DNA from: Cololabis saira
Lineage: Eukaryota > Chordata > Actinopteri > Beloniformes > Belonidae
DNA: 64,000 nt
Direction of reading: 5' to 3'
Assembly (NCBI RefSeq): GCF_033807715.1
Contig: NC_084599.1
Location: 1,470,501-1,534,500 of the forward strand
Part shown: positions 11,161 through 21,207 of the stretch, one piece after another
Position numbering within the stretch: the stretch's first letter is position 1
Layout: each line of letters begins with the position of its first letter
The notes under the pieces: model-generated
What the model saw: only the letters and a program-made list of their open reading frames with translations
Database searches by the model: none
What the model was told of the DNA's origin: nothing
Translations under genes and position numbers: made by a program

Positions 11161-11780
11161 CACACTGGCTTGTTCACCTGCATGCTGGCTCTCTAGTTTT
11201 TGGGTTTAGGTAGCGGTAGCGGTAGCTTAGCTCAGACTGCGATCAGATCTCATTCTGACATGTTTTAAGGACATTACATCGTAACTGGATCAGCCTGTCG
11301 TGTGTTTCCACTTAAATTTTGAGTGTGACTCTAAATCCAGAGCTAAATTTGATTTCCATTGGTAATTTTTTTGATTTGTTGTCAGCACATTCAACTTCAT
11401 GAAGAAAAAAGGATTTAGTATGAATACTTCATTCATTCAGATCTGGGATGTCTTATTTGTAGCAGTGTAGTACAGGTATGTCCTCTAAATGACAGATACA
11501 GTAGTTGGCTCTGCAAGCATCACAGCTGGTACTGCCAGATAGCAAAACTGTGATATGGTGTTCCAACTGTAGGATTCAAGCATGTCAAAGTTCCAGCTTT
11601 TTCCAGAGAAACCCTTTCTTCCATTGAGAAAAATCAGTGAATCAGACCTGAAAAACTACGACAGTAAAATAAAAGTAGAGAACATTTGTAATCCATGAAT
11701 AAGAACAACAAATAGAAAAAGCTGAAAGCTTGGAAAAAAGTTTGTAGTCAAACAACTACAAAGTTTGCCATGTTCATTTA

Positions 11781-11872
11781 CTATCCTGAGAAACATCTCT
11801 CCATGTACTGATGGATTTTGGAGAGTCGGAGCGAGAGTCTGAGCGCTGCTGTACTCAGATCACTGGAGATAT
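11781..11872 (-). CDS. Possible terminal coding exon (mcf2l?)
   Basis: On the minus strand a strong polypyrimidine acceptor (TTTTTCTGTTTCCCCAG) precedes a 29-codon open frame, ISSDLSTAALRLSLRLSK and so on, ending at TAG 11781-11783. The acceptor requires a phase-1 donor. The last firm mcf2l exon (15589-15704) ends in phase 2, so at least one exon would be needed between them. The peptide is not recognisable as MCF2L. It could be the last exon of this gene, of an alternative isoform, or chance. The surrounding 11160-12180 shows nothing else. Confidence 0.3.
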
Positions 11873-12182
11873 CTGGGGAAACAGAAAAACAAGGTGTAGC
11901 GTTAGATCACAAAAAAGATATTCGGAAATATGGTATAAAAAGAGTCAAGTCATGAAAACAAAGTTTAATGAATAGACAACCTGGTTAGAGGTGCTAAAAG
12001 AGCCGGGGAGCATAGAACTAGGCTTTTACAGAAGTTTGAAATGGAGAAAAAAAACAAATATCTGTAATTTGCTACTGACATGCTTGGACAATAACAGTTT
12101 CAACGGATCTGAAGAACCTCTGACTGAAAATACTATTGCTGAATGACTGTTTTGAAGAGGATGCTCAGGGTCTTTGTACACA

Positions 12183-12260
12183 GCTCCGGAGGCTCCGGAG
12201 GCTCCGGAGGCTCCGGAGGCTCCGGAGGCTCCGGAGGCTCCGGAGGCTCCGGAGGCTCCG
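12183..12260. repeat. 9-bp GGAGGCTCC minisatellite
   Basis: About eight copies of CTCCGGAGG-type units in tandem. Because each unit contains the palindrome CCTCCGGAGG, each single strand can fold on itself. It reads as Gly-Ser-Gly or Leu-Arg-Arg repeats, but no gene structure supports translation. Confidence 0.9.
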
Positions 12261-12320
12261 AGGCTCCAGGACCGTCCCCAGAGCTGGGCCAGCAATCTTT
12301 ATCAGTTTGTTTAGTTTTCT

Positions 12321-13868
12321 TTAAAGGGAACCCTGGCTATTAAGACATGTAGGTCTTAAAAGATAAATGTTGGTATCAATTATAACAATGTGATATAGAA
12401 AACCTTTTTGATGTCTTCGTTTTTATAAAATTTGAAAATATAATTTAACTCGTAGGTCGTCATTGTTGTTTACACCACAATGCACTCTGGGTAGTGACGT
12501 CAGTCGGTGCTGGCCCCTGTACACTGTTGTGACTGTTCAACCAGATAATCCAGAGGATAAACATGTCATCTGTTCAGCCATTTACATTTGAACCCGAGCG
12601 CAAGGTCAAGGAGGAGGACAACACTGAAAACATATCTCAAAACGAGCCAAATGAAGACCAAAAAAGACGGGATGAGGCGAGAGTGGGACAAAATCCATGG
12701 TGTCTGTGCAGCAACTGCGTCTCCATGCCAACAGAGAAGGAGAGCGTTTGCTGCTGTTTTTGTCAGCAGCTGTTCACTTTAAGCTATTGTGTGATAAAAC
12801 GTATTCCAATATCAATCATTTTGGAGATTATTATCATCCACCGCTGTCCTATGCTTTATAAATCATTAGGACAGGTGGCGCCGCCAGTATTCCATTTCGT
12901 AATAGGCACAGAAACAGTTCGTCCACTGCTCTATACGGCTAATTTCAGGGTCCCACTCGGCCTGAATATTCCACTATCCATTAGGGAGAGGATAGGTTGG
13001 TTGGCTATTCAGAGTTCAATAAGTATTTCAAAGATCTTTTTTCCTCAAACAAAACTTTGCAGTGACAAATTGGATAACGTGCGCACGGCGCACTACAGAT
13101 ATGGTGACATTAGTATGTGCACCTCCACACAGATACAAACATAAATGTTTAAAATTAAGTACAGCAACATAAAGCATGAACTATAAAAACACCATAAAAA
13201 CACCAGAAAAAGCCCCATAAAACTCAGATAGGCTAAACGACCACACGTTTCAACTAGCAGATAGCCGATGCTACAATAAAAACCCCAGCCAGATGTGGCG
13301 TCATTAAATTAAATAAAGATGTCTATTTGAAGCGAAGTCTGCGCGTTTGGTCAAACTCCCGGGCAAGTCCACTCAACCTCTGGTCTGTCATGGTAACATC
13401 ACAGTGGACCCAGCACGTACCAAAAATAAATACATACATCCTTCAAAAGGATTTATGGGATATACAGTTTAATGCAGTGATAAGATGCCCACGACTTTGA
13501 TCATTTTTGCAGATCTCCCGTGCATCACAGCACACGAGAACTTTGAGCCAGTTTGCCTGAACCGAGACGTCTTATGGGCTCGTCAGCCTCCACGACCGGG
13601 AGAATGCTGCTCATCTATGTTTTAGATACCTGTCGCAGTTAAACTAACGCGGCTTATCTTCCCTTAGCAACCGGACTACGTCATCGCCCCCAGAATGCAT
13701 TGCGCAGGTAAAACATGGTGCCTCCCGCAGGTCAAAATATGTAATAAACATTGTAGATTTTTAAAGTAATTACATTATTTTATGTGTTTCTTACAACATT
13801 TTTTAGTATAAGAGAACAATTGTGGCTTATTAGGGCCTACAAGTCTTAATAACTGGTGTTCCTTTTAA
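12321..13868 (+). mobile_element. TTAA-flanked DNA transposon (non-autonomous)
   Basis: TTAA occurs at 12321-12324 and 13865-13868. The left end, AGGGAACCCTGGCTATTAAG, is an imperfect inverted copy of the right end, which in reverse reads AGGAACACCAGTTATTAAG. Similarity resumes farther in: ACAATGCACTCTGGG (near 12478) against GCAATGCATTCTGGG (reverse of about 13691-13705), so the TIRs are long. TTAA targets are used by piggyBac and Kolobok elements; no transposase is present to decide. It contains one ORF with a cysteine-rich motif. Confidence 0.75.
12563..13144 (+). CDS. P2X7 ballast-like cysteine motif ORF inside transposon
   Basis: Opens with MSSVQPFTFEPERKVKEED, an acidic stretch, then RRDEARVGQNPWCLCSNC, then VSMPTEKESVCCCFC. 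The pattern W-C-x-C-x2-C-x2-M-P-T-x2-E-x3-C-C is the core of the domain that forms the C-terminal 'ballast' of the P2X7 receptor, and it is also found in many fish and invertebrate proteins of unclear function. Only this core (residues 35-75 or so) looks meaningful. The rest of the 193-residue frame does not resemble it and probably reads into an intron or non-coding sequence. It lies wholly inside the TTAA element, so I infer that the transposon captured or encodes it. Expression is unknown. Confidence 0.45.
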   Translation: MSSVQPFTFEPERKVKEEDNTENISQNEPNEDQKRRDEARVGQNPWCLCSNCVSMPTEKESVCCCFCQQLFTLSYCVIKRIPISIILEIIIIHRCPMLYKSLGQVAPPVFHFVIGTETVRPLLYTANFRVPLGLNIPLSIRERIGWLAIQSSISISKIFFPQTKLCSDKLDNVRTAHYRYGDISMCTSTQIQT

Positions 13869-14137
13869 GTCAGTGGCTCTCAGAGAAAAGAGTAAATCCA
13901 AGGACCCCAAATAATTATTTTAGAATCCAGAAATGGTTTTTCCATACATTTCTTTCCGCCAGACCAAAAATATTATCAGTACAAATGTGATGTTTGTTAA
14001 TTGAACTAACAACAGACAGCTGACCTAAAGTCCAACTACTATCATACTCTTCAGCATCTGTCCACGTGATTCAGGATGCACTTCATTCTCTTGATTCTCT
14101 GGGTTGGATCAGGACGGACCTCCTCCCGTTTCCCTGC

Positions 14138-14635
14138 AGTGTCCTGGATGCTCCTCCTGGTTCCAGGGTGGTTGTCCTGGATGCTCCTCCTGGTTCCAGG
14201 GTGGTTGTCCTGGATGCTCCTCCTGGTTCCAGGGTGGTTGTCCTGGATGCTTCTCCTGGTTCCAGGGTGGTTGTCCTGGATGCTCCTCCTGGTTCCAGGG
14301 TGGTTGTCCTGGATGCTTCTCCTGGTTCCAGGGTGGTTGTCCTGGATGCTCCTCCTGGTTCCAGGGTGGTTGTCCTGGATGCTTCTCCTGGTTCCAGGGT
14401 GGTTGTCCTGGATGCTCCTCCTGGTTCCAGGGTGGTTGTCCTGGATGCTTCTCCTGGTTCCAGGGTGGTTGTCCTGGATGCTCCTCCTGGTTCCAGGGTG
14501 GTTGTCCTGGATGCTCCTCCTGGTTCCAGGGTGGTTGTCCTGGATGCTTCTCCTGGTTCCAGGGTGGTTGTCCTGGATGCTCCTCCTGGTTCCAGGGTGG
14601 TTGTCCTGGATGCTTCTCCTGGTTCCAGGGTGGTT
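14138..14635. repeat. 33-bp minisatellite, about 15 copies
   Basis: Unit GTCCTGGATGCTCCTCCTGG plus TTCCAGGGTGGTT, with a recurring C/T variant (CTCCTCC versus CTTCTCC) that alternates along the array. Since 33 is a multiple of three, no frame acquires a stop within the array, which produces several overlapping repetitive ORFs. None has a credible start, partner exon or homology. Confidence 0.95.
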
Positions 14636-14639
14636 GGCG

Positions 14640-15585
14640 GTGGTTTACTCTTCAACGTTTCTCCAAGAAGGTTAGCTTTCCTCACCGCCCACTACTCACC
14701 GCCAAAGTTTCTTCTAAAGTCTTAGCCATCCATGTCACCAGTTGTTTTTGTCCACACCTTTGTGGCCCACATCAGCATCCAGGCTGATCTAGCCCCAGAA
14801 ACGTTTAACCATAGTGCTCTGCCCTGGATCCTTCTCCAGCTGCTGCCACGGCTTCATCAGTCCTCTCTGCTCATCTGGGACCCAGTTCCTGCTCCTCCTC
14901 CGGTCCTGCCCTGCCCTAGCTGTCCTACCCCCCAGACTGCCCCCTGAACAACCACAAGGGCTCTCCCTGAATTGTCTTAGCAGTATGCCGAGCTCCGAGC
15001 ACCCCGGGACAGGCCTCCCCTCTCTGCCCATCATTCACCCCTGTCAGCCCTCTCAGCAGATGGTGGAAGTGAAACTTGTATTTACTATTGTTTAATACAA
15101 GGAGACAACTGTTGTGGATAAAGTACCTTTGTAAGTACCTCTGTAAAAACACATTTGAACCATTCTGGGACTGTAATATCTGATTGAGGAACTGATATTC
15201 TCCATCACAACAACCAGGCAGTTCCAATCCTGACTACACCAAACTGAATTTGCTTCAGCCCTGGACTCTATTTTCACATTCTGTCCATGAGGACGAACTG
15301 CAGAGAAATTGTGAGACAGAACCTTGTCGGTGGTAACCACAGGACACATACCGGCTGCCTTAGCATGTGGGAACATCTTTAGTTGCAAACAAAGCAGATT
15401 TCATGTAGAAAATACCTCATTGAGGCTTGATATTACTGCAGCTTCTTGTTGCAAAACACACACATTACTTGAGCAAAATGTAAAGCATCTTCCAGAACAT
15501 TTAAAAGGGGGGAATCATTAGTAGAATTGACAGAATTTTGTATACCCATAGAAACAGAAGAGGATATGTGGAACCAAGTCAAACT
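14640..15585. other. No feature assigned
   Basis: Searched on the minus strand for the second half of the mcf2l SH3 domain. None of the acceptors gives an in-frame continuation with the expected GW(V/I)P motif. No other gene is recognised. Confidence 0.4.
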
Positions 15586-15588
15586 TAC

Positions 15589-15704
15589 CAGTTTCCATCA
15601 TCCGCTTCCTCTAAAACATGATCCTCATCAGCAGTCCCCAGGGAAAGGTCCCTTGCTTCATAAGAAGCGTAAGTCAGTTGCACCCGGTAACGGCCGCTGT
15701 TACC
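15589..15704 (-). CDS. mcf2l: mcf2l exon: first half of SH3 domain
   Basis: Acceptor TTTCTGCAG, 38 codons plus two bases, donor GTAAGT. Reads GNSGRYRVQLTYASYEARDL and then LEEADDGN, with the SH3 tryptophan split across the next junction (TG|G expected). The layout matches the MCF2L SH3 (GKYTVV ... GDEGLW). SH3 domains bind proline-rich ligands; in DBS the SH3 is isoform-specific. The completing exon was not found in the window. Confidence 0.85.
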
Positions 15705-16305
15705 CTGCAGAAAGACATTACTTAAAAACGTTGCACTTTTTTTTTTTTCTGTTATGCAAGGTAAAAATGATTGGATGGTGCTCCTCGATTCCTTTTCTAC
15801 CATTATTTTGAGTTCATAATTTGCATTTTGTCAGTAGCCACAGAGATTTTCATTTGCCTTGAGTGCAAAAATCTTGCTGATTTCTTTGGAAAGTATGTGT
15901 CTCTCCATCTATGCATGGCTGTGCGCTAAACATAGCCTAATGGCTTTGTAGAGGCAGACAAATCCAGCAGAGGTGCACCTCCCTCCTCCCACATTTCTGA
16001 AATGTCAAGTAGTCGGTCTCTGCTACTTAGAAGACAAATCCATGAGAAATGACAATAATGCAGACAGGTCTTCCTTCCAGGGGCCTTGGAAGGGTATTGA
16101 ATGGGAATGATAACAGAACAAGTGGAGAGACACTTCGAAATAAATATGAACAATTACAACATATAATTTATGTAAGTGTTGCTTTGAGCTATATTTTACT
16201 TGGGTCAAACATTTACCGTTAGTAAAATTGATCTAATTTTGAAGAAAAATATTTGAACCTGTGTCCTGAGTGGGTGAAGCTTCCTGACCTTTTTAGGCCA
16301 CTTAC

Positions 16306-16415
16306 ATTTTTATTGCTGCGTTCGTCCTCTGAAGAGTTGGAGGACTCCTCTGCACTGGAAGGAATTGTTTCAAAGTCCTCTGTGTCCATGGAAAAAAGAC
16401 GGCCCTGGGTCCAGC
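16306..16415 (-). CDS. mcf2l: mcf2l exon: Ser-rich linker before SH3
   Basis: Acceptor TTGCCTCTCAG, 36 full codons, donor GTAAGT. With the preceding exon it reads KR-GWTQGRLFSMDTEDFETI and then SSAEESSNSSEDE. Human MCF2L has GKGWSKT...WSSAEEQINSSDAEED at this place. The acidic serine cluster could be a casein-kinase-type target (inference). Separated from the previous exon by about 14.3 kb of repeats. Confidence 0.88.
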
Positions 16416-16734
16416 CTGAGAGGCAACGCACAATTTCAAAAACATGTTCCTAAGGACGGTGGTAGTACAATTCAGGTTGGGTTAACTAAGGCATATCAAA
16501 AACATACTTTTTGGAACTAATTTATTTAGATCTCGAAACAAAATGATTGGTTACGTACATATCACATTGTCTTTAGCCAAGTAGACAAGTGCTGGTACAC
16601 TGCATATACCTCACCAGAACTAATGAAAGGGGCCTAAACAAACCTAGACCTTTAAAACAGAAAGAAAATTGAAGTATGCTTGCACAGCATGATAGAAAAA
16701 AAGCAATTATGGCTCTTAAAAAATAAAATAGATG

Positions 16735-17198
16735 AGAGGGGCACGCTGGTAGTTCAGCCGTCTCACAGCTAGAAGGTCCTGGATTCGCTATGGGTGCTGA
16801 GAGCGTGTTAAGTTCCCCCATGACTTCAGCACCCTGGGTGGGGTTGGAAAGGACCTTTCTGTGTGGAGTTTGCATGTTCTCCTCGTGTTTCCTTGGGTAG
16901 CAATGTGAGCTACCCTCACAAAAACATGCAGCAGTCCTGGGCTCTACTGCCCCCTCTGGCCAACCGGGGAACAGATGGGGTGGAAGGATCCGGCCAGAAT
17001 AACGTGATCCTTCCACGCGCTACGTCCGACCAGGAGAAGCCCCACCCTGTCTGGTGAAAAGAATCGGCCTGCTCACTCCTCAGGTTAAGGAGACCTGAGC
17101 TCAGTGCAGGAACTCCCGGGGTTGGTAGAGGGAGCAATGCCCAGGACTGACTTAGTTAGGAGCACTGGATCAGAAAATGGGAAAAAATCGGGGATATA
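16735..17198 (+). mobile_element. tRNA-derived SINE-like repeat
   Basis: TAGTTCAGCCG at 16750-16760 fits the RNA polymerase III A-box consensus exactly; GGATTCG at 16781 is a degenerate B-box at the usual distance. A body with the common TTTGCATGTTCTCCTCGTG motif follows, and an A-rich end at about 17189-17198. The 3' part (from GGTAGAGGGAGCAATGCCC, about 17124) recurs in reverse at 27165-27290, confirming a dispersed repeat. Family name not assigned. Confidence 0.55.
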
Positions 17199-17485
17199 AA
17201 AAAAAAAGTATTTAGTCAGCCACCAATTGCGCAAGTTCTCCCACTTAAAAAGATGAGAGAGGCCTGTAATTTCCATCATAGGTAACTTCAACTATGAGAG
17301 ACAGAATGGGGGGAAAGAATCCAGGAAATCACATTGTAAGATTTTTACTGAATGAATTGGTAAATTCCTGGGTAAAATAAGTATTTGGTCACCGACAAAC
17401 AAGAAAGATTTCTGTCTTTCACAGACCTGTAACTTCTTCTTTTAGAGGCTCCTCTGTCCTCCACTCGTTACCTGTATTAATGCAG

Positions 17486-18064
17486 CTGTTTTAACTGGTT
17501 ATCAGTATAAAAGACTCGTGTTTTAACTGGTTATCAGTATAAAAGACACCTGTTTTAACTGGTTATCAGTATAAAAGACACCTGTTTTAACTGGTTATCA
17601 GTATAAAATACACCTGTTTTAACTGGTTATCAGTATAAAAGACTCCTGTTTTAACTGGTTATCAGTATAAAAGACACCTGTTTTAACTGGTTATCAGTAT
17701 AAAATACACCTGTTTTAACTGGTTATCAGTATAAAAGACACCTGTTTTAACTGGTTATCAGTATAAAAGACACCTGTTTTAACTGGTTATCAGTATAAAA
17801 GACACCTGTTTTAACTGGTTATCAGTATAAAAGACACCTGTTTTAACTGGTTATCAGTATAAAAGACACCTGTTTTAACTGGTTATCAGTATAAAAGACT
17901 CCTGTTTTAACTGGTTATCAGTATAAAAGACAACTGTTTTAACTGGTTATCAGTATAAAAGACTCCTGTTTTAACTGGTTATCAGTATAAAAGACACCTG
18001 TTTTAACTGGTTATCAGTGTAAAAGACTCCTGTTTTAACTGGTTATCAGTATAAAAGACACCTG
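17486..18064 (+). repeat. 32-bp minisatellite from the Tc1 core promoter, 18 copies
   Basis: Unit TGTTTTAACTGGTTATCAGT plus ATAAAAGACACC, about 18 nearly identical copies with C/T/A variants at the last positions. A single copy of this sequence is the normal TATA region upstream of fish Tc1 transposases; the intact Tc1 at 34073-35619 has GTATAAAAGACACCTGTCC once. Each unit therefore carries a TATAAAAG box. The array ends 37 bp before the transposase ATG. Confidence 0.95.
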
Positions 18065-18369
18065 TCCACAACCTCAAACAGTCACACTCCAAACTCCACT
18101 ATGGCCAAGACCAAAGAGCTGTCAAAGGACGTGAGAAACTAAATTGTAGAACCTGCACCAGCGGGGAAGACTGAATCTGCAATAGGTAGCAGCTTGGAGT
18201 GAATAAATCAACTGTGGGAGCAATTATTAGAAAATGGAAGACATACAAGACACTGATAATCTCCCTCCATCTGGGGCTCCAAGATCTCACCCCGTGGGGT
18301 AAAAATGATCACCAGAACGGTGAGTAAAGATCCCAGAACCACACGGGGACCTAGTGAAGGACCTGCAGA

Positions 18370-18913
18370 GAGCTGGGACCAGAGTAACAAAGGAACCATC
18401 AGTAACTCACTACGATCAGGGACTCAGATCCTGCAGAGAGCTGGGACCAGAGTAACAAAGGAACCATCAGTAACTCACTACGATCAGGGACTCAGATCCT
18501 GCAGAGAGCTGGGACCAGAGTAACAAAGGAACCATCAGTAACACACTACGATCAGGGACTCAGATCCTGCAGAGAGCTGGGACCAGAGTAACAAAGGAAC
18601 CATCAGTAACACACTACGATCAGGGACTCAGATCCTGCAGAGAGCTGGGACCAGAGTAACAAAGGAACCATCAGTAACACACTACGATCAGGGACTCAGA
18701 TCCTGCAGAGAGCTGGGACCAGAGTAACAAAGGAACCATCAGTAACACACTACGATCAGGGACTCAGATCCTGCAGAGAGCTGGGACCAGAGTAACAAAG
18801 GAACCATCAGTAACACACTACGATCAGGGACTCAGATCCTGCAGAGAGCTGGGACCAGAGTAACAAAGGAACCATCAGTAACACACTACGATCAGGGACT
18901 CAGATCCTGCAGG
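18370..18913 (+). repeat. 68-bp minisatellite inside Tc1 transposase, 8 copies
   Basis: Unit starts AGCTGGGACCAGAGTAACAA and ends GACTCAGATCCTGCAGAG. It corresponds to the transposase segment RAGTKVTK...LRSC, at the end of the DNA-binding region. Eight head-to-tail copies at an exact 68-bp period. Since 68 is not a multiple of three, the amplification destroyed the reading frame. Confidence 0.93.
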
Positions 18914-19145
18914 ACCAGACGTTCCCCTGCTGAAGACAGGACATGTCCAGGTCTGAAGTTTGCTAGAGAGCATTTGGATGATGCAGGAGAGGATTGGGAG
19001 AATGTTATATGATCAGATGAAACCAAAATAGAACTTTTTGGTAGAAACACTTGTGTTTGGAGGATAAAGAAATCTGAGTTGCATCCAAAGAACACCAAAC
19101 CTACTGTGAAGCACGGGGGTGGAAACATCAGGCTTTGGGGATGTT

Positions 19146-19395
19146 TTTATGTTTTTATGTTTTCGGTGAGGGCAGCAGAAGTGCTCGGGGAGCGTTCCAG
19201 CAGAGACTCCAGTCAGTCCCTCCCCCAGACTCGCTTCAACTCAAACCGCCACAGGAGACCCTTCCTGCCCACACCTACCCTTTAAAGAGATTTAAATACT
19301 GATGGACAGTCACTGTAACATTCCCCTTTGGATAATAAAGTATCATTGAACCGAAGTGAACTGAATCTAAGTGAACTAAAGTGAATTGAAGAGCT
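19146..19395 (+). mobile_element. L2-type LINE 3' end
   Basis: Reads [20 protein letters not shown] and then [17 protein letters not shown] before a stop, followed by GGATAATAAAGTATCATTGAA and a tail of AAGTGAACTGAA-like units. This is the L2 LINE C-terminus and tail, joined to the Tc1 remnant at about 19146. Confidence 0.65.
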
Positions 19396-20420
19396 TTCTC
19401 ACTTCAGCCAATAAACCAGAGAGGGGTTGACTACCTAAGAGCAAGGCATGATGCAAACATGGAGTAGATGCAAGTGCTGTTTATTTTGTCAAAGACACAT
19501 CCATGATGGTCAGAGTAGTATCTGTATTTACATTTTATCTCAGTGGTTGCATTTATAAAATCAAAGAAAGAGATAGAAAGAGTTAGAACAAAAGAGAACA
19601 TGAGGAAAAAAAAGAGACCATCAGCCTACACACTCAGAGCTCACGATGTCCCCCGACACATTGGCTCATTTGAACAATATTCAAGGTGGTGCAACTGGGA
19701 CCCATGTCTGTGTCTCACATGCAGCCCCCGAACTGTCAATAAATGAAACTAAGAGAAAACAGCCATGAAGTGGGCGGCTGTAGGAATGACTGGAAGAGTT
19801 CAGGCGTCCTCTGCAGTTACCTGGTTGGGAGGTGGATCTAGGAACGGCTGCCGAGCCCCCAGCACCTTTTACAGCTCTGCTACTCATGTTCTGACGCTTC
19901 CCAACTGCTGCCATAGCACCACGCAAAGTTTCTGGAAGGAAGCCACATGCTTTATCCCATCCTTGTTACAAATATATTTGCACAACTTTATCAACCAAAA
20001 CCAATCTTAAAAATGGGGGGTGACCACTAGATGATTAACGGTTCTTCAGTAAAGAGAGACGTTCAACTCGTGCAGAAATCAGTGACCACACAAAAACTAC
20101 AACATGCAACAAGAAATGCAGGTGATTCATCAGTCATTTGATGCCCATGCATTGTGAAAACGTACAACTCAAACTACAAAAATACTACAACTACAAGTGA
20201 AATGTAACATCCCAAAATAAAATGTGTAGACAGACAAAGCTACGAGAAAATAATCCAATGAAACATTTAATGTCAAATAAGCCACACTATCTATCTCTGT
20301 GTACCTTCGTAACCAAAGGGAGTGGGGTCACTCTTTATTTCATGTCTCTTGTTCTTATTGATAGTGGAGAGGGTACCTGGAACACACGACCACAGAAAGT
20401 CCATCAACATCCATCTAATG
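19396..20420. other. No gene recognised
   Basis: Mixed-composition intronic or intergenic sequence. No exon or transposon end could be supported. Confidence 0.4.
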
Positions 20421-21115
20421 CTGCTTTTCCACTAGCACCTACTCAGCCCGACTCCACTCGGTTTGGTTCTTTTCCACTAGGGGTCTGACGTTCCGAGTAG
20501 ATACTTTTCTGTAACTACTGCTGAGTCGGCTGTATCTGACATCATCACACTACAGGCCACCAATTGGTCGGGGGGTTGGAGTCAGACGTCTGAGTCAGGA
20601 GGAGGAAATCAGAGAAAGAGACTCTGACAGCAGCTTCTTGTTCATTTTATTCCAGCAGCAACGGCAGCAGAAGTCTGTTTGGTGATCCAACTCTGAAGTG
20701 CACATGTTCATAAACCTGCTGCTGAGGAGAGAATTAAAAAGGGATGTAGACGGTGATAAGGAACGACCAGATCTACCAGGAGCTCTGTCTCTTCATAGCT
20801 GTTCGCAGCTCCCAGCTCACTTTTCAGCAGTGCCGAGACAAAATAAAATCATTCAGCATCATTGCTTGAATCTTCTTTCACTCTCATTTTTTAACTTGAT
20901 ATCAAACACAAGCCACAGACCCAGCAGCACATCTATCATCTCCTCCAGGTTGTACATCTTTAGTGTTGTTATCTTCTTCGTTTAGATACACAATCAAATA
21001 CGTCACAGCAGCTTCACTCCAACCTCCTACTTCTGCTACAGGTGCTGGATTGTAGTGGAAAAGAAACCAGGCCGAGCTGAGATGAGCAGAGCTGAGTAGA
21101 TGCTAGTGGAAAATT
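20421..21115. mobile_element. MITE with ~40-bp inverted ends
   Basis: Left end TTTTCCACTAGCACCTACTC, followed by AGCCCGACTCCACTCGG and a second TTTTCCACTAG. Right end, read in reverse, TTTTCCACTAGCATCTACTC, followed by AGCTCTGCTCATC and another TTTTCCACTA. No transposase. Ends of this type are common in fish MITEs often grouped with PIF/Harbinger; that assignment is tentative, and no target duplication was clear. Confidence 0.65.
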
Positions 21116-21207
21116 GACCATAGACAGTTCAGTTCAGTGACATTCAACTTGTAGCTGAGAACAGTTTTTTGTCAGACACACAGTCACTGGTATTGGGTAC
21201 ACAGAAG

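Larger units (their letters stand above)
17199..19145 (+). mobile_element. Decayed Tc1-like transposon with two internal expansions
   Basis: The left TIR region begins GTATTTAGTCAGCCACCA and contains CCCACTTAAAAAGATGAGAG, the usual fish Tc1 end. After the promoter array (17486-18064) the transposase starts at 18101 with MAKTKELSKDVRN, then a stop. Coding relics resume after the second array (18370-18913) with [10 protein letters not shown] and [16 protein letters not shown] (19013-19144). The 3' half and right TIR are lost at a junction with an L2 tail. Many stops and frameshifts make it inactive. Confidence 0.85.

Noticed and set aside
13306..13376. Acceptor-like AG followed by WLSGLAREFDQ on the minus strand
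   Set aside because: No polypyrimidine tract, and it lies inside the TTAA transposon.
14066..14787. Four overlapping repetitive frames of about 200 residues
   Set aside because: A 33-bp repeat keeps every frame open; no gene structure.
14789..15227. Minus-strand stretches (NWVPDEQ; WYLQRYFIHN) tested as the second SH3 half
   Set aside because: Phase or the required GW(V/I)P sequence does not fit; no convincing donor or stop arrangement.
16416..16452. Upstream acceptor (CTTAG at about 16452) for the mcf2l linker exon
   Set aside because: It gives phase 0 and breaks the frame with the previous exon; the TCTCAG at 16416 fits phase and homology.
17486..18064. CRISPR-like regular repeat array
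   Set aside because: Units are directly adjacent with no spacers, in a vertebrate Tc1 element; it is a minisatellite.
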